From Candidatus Methylomicrobium oryzae (GTDB lineage Bacteria > Pseudomonadota > Gammaproteobacteria > Methylococcales > Methylomonadaceae): a DNA stretch of 64,000 nucleotides. The translations under genes and the position numbers were made by a program. Positions 59,459 to 64,000 of this stretch are shown in pieces (position 1 is the first letter of the stretch; every line of letters begins with the position of its first letter). The stretch covers positions 62,001 to 126,000 of the forward strand of contig NZ_JAERVK010000004.1 in NCBI RefSeq assembly GCF_016745425.1, given 5' to 3'. The notes below the pieces were generated by a model. It had not been told where the DNA came from, made no database searches, and saw nothing but the letters and a program-made list of their open reading frames with translations.

Positions 59459-60748
59459 ATGTTAGTTCATTTGCAAACCCTCGGCTGCCGGCTCAACGAA
59501 GCGGAACTCGAAACCTGGGCGCAGGATTTCGAGCGAACCGGCCATCGGATCACCGCCCAGCCGGAAGCCGCCCAGTTGATCGTTTTGAACTCCTGCGCGG
59601 TGACCCGGGATGCGGCACGCAAATCGCGCCAATCGATCCGCCGCATCCACCGCGACAACCCGCAGGCGAAGCTGGTTGTCAGCGGCTGCTATGCGACGCT
59701 GAATCAGCAGGAAGCCGAGGCGGAGCTGGGCGTCGACCTGGTGATCGGTAACCGGGACAAGGATAAGCTGGTCGAGAAAGCGCTGAGCGAATTGAACCTG
59801 GACAGCATGCCCGCGCAGGCAACCGAGCCCGGCGAATTCTCGCTGTTCACGCGCGGCCGCCAGCGCGCGTTCGTGAAAGTCCAGGACGGCTGCCGCTACC
59901 GCTGTACGTTCTGTATCGTGACCGTAGCGAGAGGCGAGGAAAAAAGCCGGTCGGTCGAGGCTGTGGTCGAGGAAATCAATGCGCTCTACAGCCAGGGCAT
60001 CGTCGAAGTGGTGTTGACCGGCGTGCATCTGGGCGGCTACGGCAGCGACCTGAATAGCAACCTGGCCGACTTAATCAGAGCAATTCTTACCGAAACGGAC
60101 ATTCCGCGCATCCGGCTCGGCTCGCTCGAACCCTGGGAATTGTCCGACGGCTTTTTCGAATTGTTCGACAACCCGCGCCTGATGCCGCATCTGCACCTGC
60201 CCTTGCAGAGCGGTTCCGACAGCGTGCTGCGGCGGATGGCGCGGCGCTGCAAAACGCAGGAATTCACCGAAATCGTCGAGCGCCTGCGCAGCCGGATTCC
60301 GCATTTCAACGTCACCACCGACATCATCGTCGGCTTTCCGGGCGAAACCGAGCAGGAATGGCGGGACAGTTACGATTACATTGCCGCAACCGGCTTCGGC
60401 CACATCCATATCTTCACCTATTCCCGGCGCGAAGGCACCAAGGCCGCGGCGCTACCCAGCCAGGTCAGCAATGCGGTCAAGAAGCAGCGCAGCGCCGACC
60501 TGCACCGTCTGGCCGAAGAAATGAAGCTGAAATTCTACCGGGACAATCTGGGCCGCAAGTTTCCGGTGTTGTGGGAAGGCTACAGCGAGCCTTGCGGCGA
60601 TAACCAGCAGCGGGTTTTCGGCTACACCCCGAACTATCTGAAAGTCGGCTGTATCGTAAGCAGGGACAAATCGGTCGAAAACCGGTTGCTCAATGCCCGT
60701 CTGGCCGAAGCGGGGCAATACTGGATTGCCGGCGAATTGACCGAATAA
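59459..60748 (+). CDS. mtaB: tRNA (t6A37)-methylthiotransferase MtaB
   Basis: A 429-residue methylthiotransferase that makes ms2t6A at A37 of ANN-reading tRNAs. The N-terminal UPF0004 domain has LGCRLNEAE, NSCAVT and SGCYAT with its three cluster Cys. The radical SAM site is DGCRYRCTFCIV. A short TRAM-like C-terminus follows. The LGCRLNEAE start and length favour MtaB over MiaB and RimO. It follows the preceding stop directly (ATG at 59459), so it is translationally linked to the membrane protein. Confidence 0.93.
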   Translation: MLVHLQTLGCRLNEAELETWAQDFERTGHRITAQPEAAQLIVLNSCAVTRDAARKSRQSIRRIHRDNPQAKLVVSGCYATLNQQEAEAELGVDLVIGNRDKDKLVEKALSELNLDSMPAQATEPGEFSLFTRGRQRAFVKVQDGCRYRCTFCIVTVARGEEKSRSVEAVVEEINALYSQGIVEVVLTGVHLGGYGSDLNSNLADLIRAILTETDIPRIRLGSLEPWELSDGFFELFDNPRLMPHLHLPLQSGSDSVLRRMARRCKTQEFTEIVERLRSRIPHFNVTTDIIVGFPGETEQEWRDSYDYIAATGFGHIHIFTYSRREGTKAAALPSQVSNAVKKQRSADLHRLAEEMKLKFYRDNLGRKFPVLWEGYSEPCGDNQQRVFGYTPNYLKVGCIVSRDKSVENRLLNARLAEAGQYWIAGELTE

Positions 60749-60777
60749 CTCCCTTTTCGACTTTAGCCGGACCCGAT

Positions 60778-62256
60778 ATGGGCATCATCAAAAAACTCGC
60801 CTCGCAAACCGCCATCTACGGCCTCAGCAGCATTTTCGGGCGGTTTTTGAATTACCTGCTGGTGCCGCTTTATACCTACCATTTCTCGGCCGCGGAATAC
60901 GGGGTGGTGTCGGAGTTTTACGCCTATGCCGGATTTTTTGCGGTGCTGCTGGTGTTCGGCTTCGAAACCGGCTACTTCCGCTTCCGCGACAAAAGCGATC
61001 CGCAGCGCGACAGCGCCTATTCGACCGCCTTGTGGTTCGTGCTGGGGGTCAATCTGGTGTTTCTGCTGTTGATCTGGCTCGTCCGGACACCGCTCTCCGA
61101 AGCGCTGCATTATGGGCATCATCCCGAGTATGTGGAGTGGTTTGCGATCATTCTCGGACTCGATGCGATCGCGTCGATTCCGTTCGCAAGGCTTCGAGCC
61201 GAAAACAGGGCGTTCCGGTTTGCGGGAATCAAGATCCTAGAAATTCTGGTCACTGTCGGCCTGAGCCTGTTTTTCATCGCCTATTGTCCGCCGCTGTACG
61301 CGAAGAACGAACACATCTGGTTCGCGCCGATCTATGATCCCGGGATCGGCCTCGGCTACGTGTTCATCGCGAATCTGGCCGCCAGCGGAGTCAAATTCGT
61401 TCTGTTGACGCCGCAGTTGAAAGGGTTGCTCTGGGGCTTCGACAAGGCGTTATTCAAAAGCATGGTGCGCTATTCACTGCCGATGGTCGTGATCGGCTTC
61501 GCGGGCATCGTCAATGAAATGCTCGACCGGGCTTTGCTGAAATATCTGCTGCCACACGACCCGCTGACCAACATGCGCATGCTCGGGATCTACAGCGCCT
61601 GTTACAAGTTGTCGATCCTAATGTCGCTGTTTATCCAGGCATTCCGCTACGCGGCCGAGCCGTTTTTCTTCGCCTACGCGGACAAGAGCGATGCGCGCCG
61701 GGTGTATGCGGACGTAATGAAATATTTCGTGATCTTCTGCATGGCGATCTTCCTGCTGGTCACCCTGTACATCGATTTCTTCCAGTATTTCATCGGCCGG
61801 GAATTCCGTACCGGGCTCGGCGTGACGCCGATCCTGCTGCTCGCGAACCTGTTTCTGGGCATTTATGTGAACCTCTCGATCTGGTACAAGCTGACCGACC
61901 GGACGCTGATGGGCGCGTTCGTTTCGCTCGGCGGCGCGCTGATCACGATCGGCCTAAATTTGTGGTGGATTCCACACTACGGCTATGTCGGTTCGGCCTG
62001 GGCGACGCTGGCCTGCTATGCATCGATGGCCTTGGTTTCGTACCTGTTGGGGCGAAAATACTACCCCGTTGCCTACGATCTCAAGCGTATCATCTTCTAT
62101 ATCACGTTCGGCATCAGCCTCTATTGGCTGCATGTGCCGCTGACGAGCCGCGCCGGGCTGCCGGCCTGGTCGACCGCCGCGATGCTGATGCTGAGCTATT
62201 TATTGACCGCCGCGCTACTGGAAGGCTGCAGGCGCGCGGCCCCTGTCCTTGAGTGA
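60778..62256 (+). CDS. Polysaccharide/oligosaccharide flippase (Wzx-like)
   Basis: A 492-residue membrane protein with 12-14 helices of the polysaccharide biosynthesis (MATE/MVF-like) flippase family. It starts MGIIKKLASQTAIYGLSSIF, then GRFLNYLLVPLYTYHFSAAE. The loops FETGYFRFRDK and AFRYAAEPFFFAYADKSDAR resemble Wzx-type proteins. It would move a lipid-linked glycan across the inner membrane. There is no glycosyltransferase cluster here, only a GDP-mannose-type Nudix gene ten bases downstream. Substrate is unknown. Confidence 0.87.
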   Translation: MGIIKKLASQTAIYGLSSIFGRFLNYLLVPLYTYHFSAAEYGVVSEFYAYAGFFAVLLVFGFETGYFRFRDKSDPQRDSAYSTALWFVLGVNLVFLLLIWLVRTPLSEALHYGHHPEYVEWFAIILGLDAIASIPFARLRAENRAFRFAGIKILEILVTVGLSLFFIAYCPPLYAKNEHIWFAPIYDPGIGLGYVFIANLAASGVKFVLLTPQLKGLLWGFDKALFKSMVRYSLPMVVIGFAGIVNEMLDRALLKYLLPHDPLTNMRMLGIYSACYKLSILMSLFIQAFRYAAEPFFFAYADKSDARRVYADVMKYFVIFCMAIFLLVTLYIDFFQYFIGREFRTGLGVTPILLLANLFLGIYVNLSIWYKLTDRTLMGAFVSLGGALITIGLNLWWIPHYGYVGSAWATLACYASMALVSYLLGRKYYPVAYDLKRIIFYITFGISLYWLHVPLTSRAGLPAWSTAAMLMLSYLLTAALLEGCRRAAPVLE

Positions 62257-62266
62257 GGAGACGAAG

Positions 62267-62749
62267 ATGACGCTTGACGAGCGCGATTTTCTGGAAGTGA
62301 TCGAGCGCACCCCGCTGGTGTCGATCGATCTGGTCGTACAGGATCAAGCCGGACGGGTGCTGCTCGGCTGGCGCACCCGCGAACCGGCCAAGAATACCTG
62401 GTTCGTGCCGGGCGGGCGCATCCGCAAAAACGAAACGCTCGACGCCGCGTTCTCGCGCATTGCCGCCGCCGAACTGGGGACCTCTCTCGCACGCTCGCAA
62501 GCGGCGCTGCTTGGCGTCTATACGCATTTGTACGAGACCAATTTCGCCGGAGCGGCGGGTATCGATACCCATTACGTCGTGCTGGCTTATGCGCTCAGCG
62601 CGGCCGAAGCCCCCCAAAGTTTGCCCAAGGAGCAGCACAGCGCGTATTGCTGGCTGAGCGCCGGCGAAGCGTTCCGTCACCCGGAAGTACATCCATATGT
62701 GCTGCCGTATTTTGAGGCGCTTTCAGGATTAGCCGGTAACGCTGCTTAG
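62267..62749 (+). CDS. GDP-mannose mannosyl hydrolase-type Nudix protein
   Basis: A 160-residue Nudix-fold protein that resembles GDP-mannose mannosyl hydrolase (Gmm/NudD). The start DERDFLEVIERTPLVSIDLV, the modified Nudix motif in WFVPGGRIRKNETLDAAFSR with IAAAELG, and the end THYVVLAYAL follow that family. Gmm cleaves GDP-mannose to GDP and mannose. GAGGAG precedes the ATG at 62267; the frame is open to a TTG at 62249 inside the flippase gene. With the flippase it forms a small glycan pair. Confidence 0.88.
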   Translation: MTLDERDFLEVIERTPLVSIDLVVQDQAGRVLLGWRTREPAKNTWFVPGGRIRKNETLDAAFSRIAAAELGTSLARSQAALLGVYTHLYETNFAGAAGIDTHYVVLAYALSAAEAPQSLPKEQHSAYCWLSAGEAFRHPEVHPYVLPYFEALSGLAGNAA

Positions 62750-62769
62750 ACCGTGACGACCGATCAGAC

Positions 62770-62794
62770 CTGCCAGGTTTTAAAAACCTGGCAG
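62770..62794. terminator. Palindromic terminator between convergent genes
   Basis: CTGCCAGGTTTT, a central A, and the exact complement. It is similar to the palindrome at 39268-39300, with a TTTCT tail on the plus strand. It lies between the Nudix gene and glnS, which converge. Confidence 0.72.
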
Positions 62795-62801
62795 ATTTCT
62801 A

Positions 62802-64000
62802 TCACTCCTTTACCCAGCCTTCCCGAAGTGTCACGGTCCGGTTGAACACCAGGTTATCGGCCCCGCTGTCCTTGTCGAGGCAGAAATAACCGATCCGTTC
62901 GAATTGAAAGCAACTTTCGGGCGCCGCCGTCGCCAGGCTCGACTCGACCCGGCAGCCGCTGACGACCTGCAGCGAATCCGGATTCAGCACGCTCAGGAAG
63001 TTATCTTCGTTGTCCGGCTGCGGCACGGTGAACAGGCGGTCGTACAGGCGCATCTCGGCCGCCAGCGAATGAGCTTCGGAAACCCAGTGGATCACGCCTT
63101 TGACCTTGCGGCCTTCCGGGTTCTTACCGAGCGTGTCGGGGTCATAGCTGCAGCGCAGTTCGACGACATTGCCGTCCGCGTCCTTGATTACCTCGTCGCA
63201 GCGGACCACATACGAACCGCGCAGGCGCACCTCGCCGCCCGGCACCAGGCGCTTGTATTTCGGCGGCGGATTCTCGGAAAAATCGTCGCGCTCGATCAAC
63301 ACCGTTTTCGCAAACGGAACAGTTCGCGAGCCGAGCTCCGGACGTTGAGGATGGTTACCCAGGGTCAGATTTTCAACCTGCCCGTCCGGATAATTGGTGA
63401 TCACGACGCGGAGCGGTTCGGCCACCGCCATCACCCGCAGCGAATTCTGATTCAGATCCTCGCGGATGCAGTGTTCGAGCACGCTCATCTCGATCCATGA
63501 ATCTTTCTTGGTCAGGCCGATCCGCTCACAAAAATCGCGGATTGCGGCCGGAGTCACGCCTGCCCGGCGCAGCCCTGCAATCGTCGGCATCCGCGGATCG
63601 TCCCAGCCCGAGACATGCTTTTCGGTCACCAGCTGATTCAGCTTGCGTTTGCTGACGATCGTATATTCGAGCTGCAGGCGGGCAAACTCGATTTGCTGCG
63701 GCCGCCACGGCGTATTCAACTGCTCCAGCACCCAGTCGTACAAGGGGCGATGGTCTTCGAATTCGAGCGTGCAGAGCGAATGCGTAATCCCTTCGATCGC
63801 GTCCGAAATGCAATGCGTATAATCGTACATTGGATACAGGCACCAGTCGTGGCCGGTGCGCTGGTGATGCACGCGGCGAATCCGGTAAATCGTCGGGTCA
63901 CGCATGTTGATGTTCGGCGAAGCCATATCGATCTTCGCACGCAGCACATATTGCCCGTCCGCATACAGGCCGTCGCGCATGCCCTGGAACAGGGACAGAT
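62802..64000 (-). CDS. glnS: Glutaminyl-tRNA synthetase (partial, N-terminus beyond window)
   Basis: The C-terminal 399 or so residues of a class I GlnRS, which charges tRNA(Gln) directly. [40 protein letters not shown] and the KMSKS-type VSKRKL motif are clear; the C-terminal anticodon-binding barrels follow to the end (TLREGWVKE). The frame continues past 63980 to the window edge, so the first ~150 residues, including the HIGH motif, are not seen. Presence of both glnS and gatCAB is noteworthy. Confidence 0.96.
   Translation of the reverse strand, partial: LSLFQGMRDGLYADGQYVLRAKIDMASPNINMRDPTIYRIRRVHHQRTGHDWCLYPMYDYTHCISDAIEGITHSLCTLEFEDHRPLYDWVLEQLNTPWRPQQIEFARLQLEYTIVSKRKLNQLVTEKHVSGWDDPRMPTIAGLRRAGVTPAAIRDFCERIGLTKKDSWIEMSVLEHCIREDLNQNSLRVMAVAEPLRVVITNYPDGQVENLTLGNHPQRPELGSRTVPFAKTVLIERDDFSENPPPKYKRLVPGGEVRLRGSYVVRCDEVIKDADGNVVELRCSYDPDTLGKNPEGRKVKGVIHWVSEAHSLAAEMRLYDRLFTVPQPDNEDNFLSVLNPDSLQVVSGCRVESSLATAAPESCFQFERIGYFCLDKDSGADNLVFNRTVTLREGWVKE

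Overview
The window looks like a chromosomal segment of a gammaproteobacterium with moderately high GC. Gene content and order (mreBCD-mrdAB-mltB-rlpA-dacA-dat-ybeD-lipBA, nudJ-mnmA-purB, the clpSA/infA/aat/bpt neighbourhood, a second EF-G, TIGR03118 and di-haem cytochrome proteins) and the density of palindromic dispersed repeats fit Methylococcales-type methanotrophs. This is an inference: no methane-oxidation gene lies in the window. No rRNA, tRNA, CRISPR array or prophage was found.

Layout. 1-1524: a repeat-rich, then AT-rich stretch with one small DUF2934-type gene. 1525-8301: a Crp/Fnr regulator, glmS, a degenerate IS200-type transposase gene in AT-rich DNA, an unknown membrane protein and trhP, separated by palindromic repeats. 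8500-13159 (minus): a secreted TIGR03118 protein with collagen-like Gly-Ala-Thr repeats, a pseudogene, and a translationally coupled trio of CDP-alcohol transferase, CdsA-like cytidylyltransferase and acyltransferase. 13462-19600 (plus): dusA, folE, hemH, a membrane-anchored MutS-like ATPase coupled to purT, and a lytic transglycosylase. 19828-23287: a class II aldolase coupled to a c-type cytochrome, and a di-haem peroxidase-like protein. 23288-23962: a gene-free repeat cluster.

23963-35260 (minus) is a long cell-wall block: the elongasome genes mreB, mreC, mreD, mrdA and mrdB, then wall enzymes mltB, rlpA and dacA, then dat (D-amino acid supply), ybeD, lipB and lipA, mostly overlapping or tightly spaced. 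mreC appears to start at an ATC codon. 35492-39232 (plus): gatCAB and rsd. 39389-49164: a giant UPF0182 membrane protein, an EF-G paralogue, a second lytic transglycosylase, small unknown membrane proteins and ftsK.

49380-54848 holds trxB, aat, bpt, infA, clpA and clpS. Together aat, bpt, clpS and clpA supply both N-terminal leucylation enzymes, the adaptor and the unfoldase of the bacterial N-degron pathway. 55105-64000 carries nudJ, mnmA, purB, a fused nucleoside-recognition membrane protein, mtaB, a polysaccharide flippase, a GDP-mannose hydrolase-type Nudix gene and the 3' part of glnS, cut by the window edge.

The most unusual material is (i) an intact reading frame clearly derived from IS200 TnpA that has lost its HUH metal-binding motif, (ii) several families of paired-hairpin repeats that recur in the gene-free gaps, (iii) the probable ATC start of mreC, and (iv) the Gly-Ala-Thr repeat protein.
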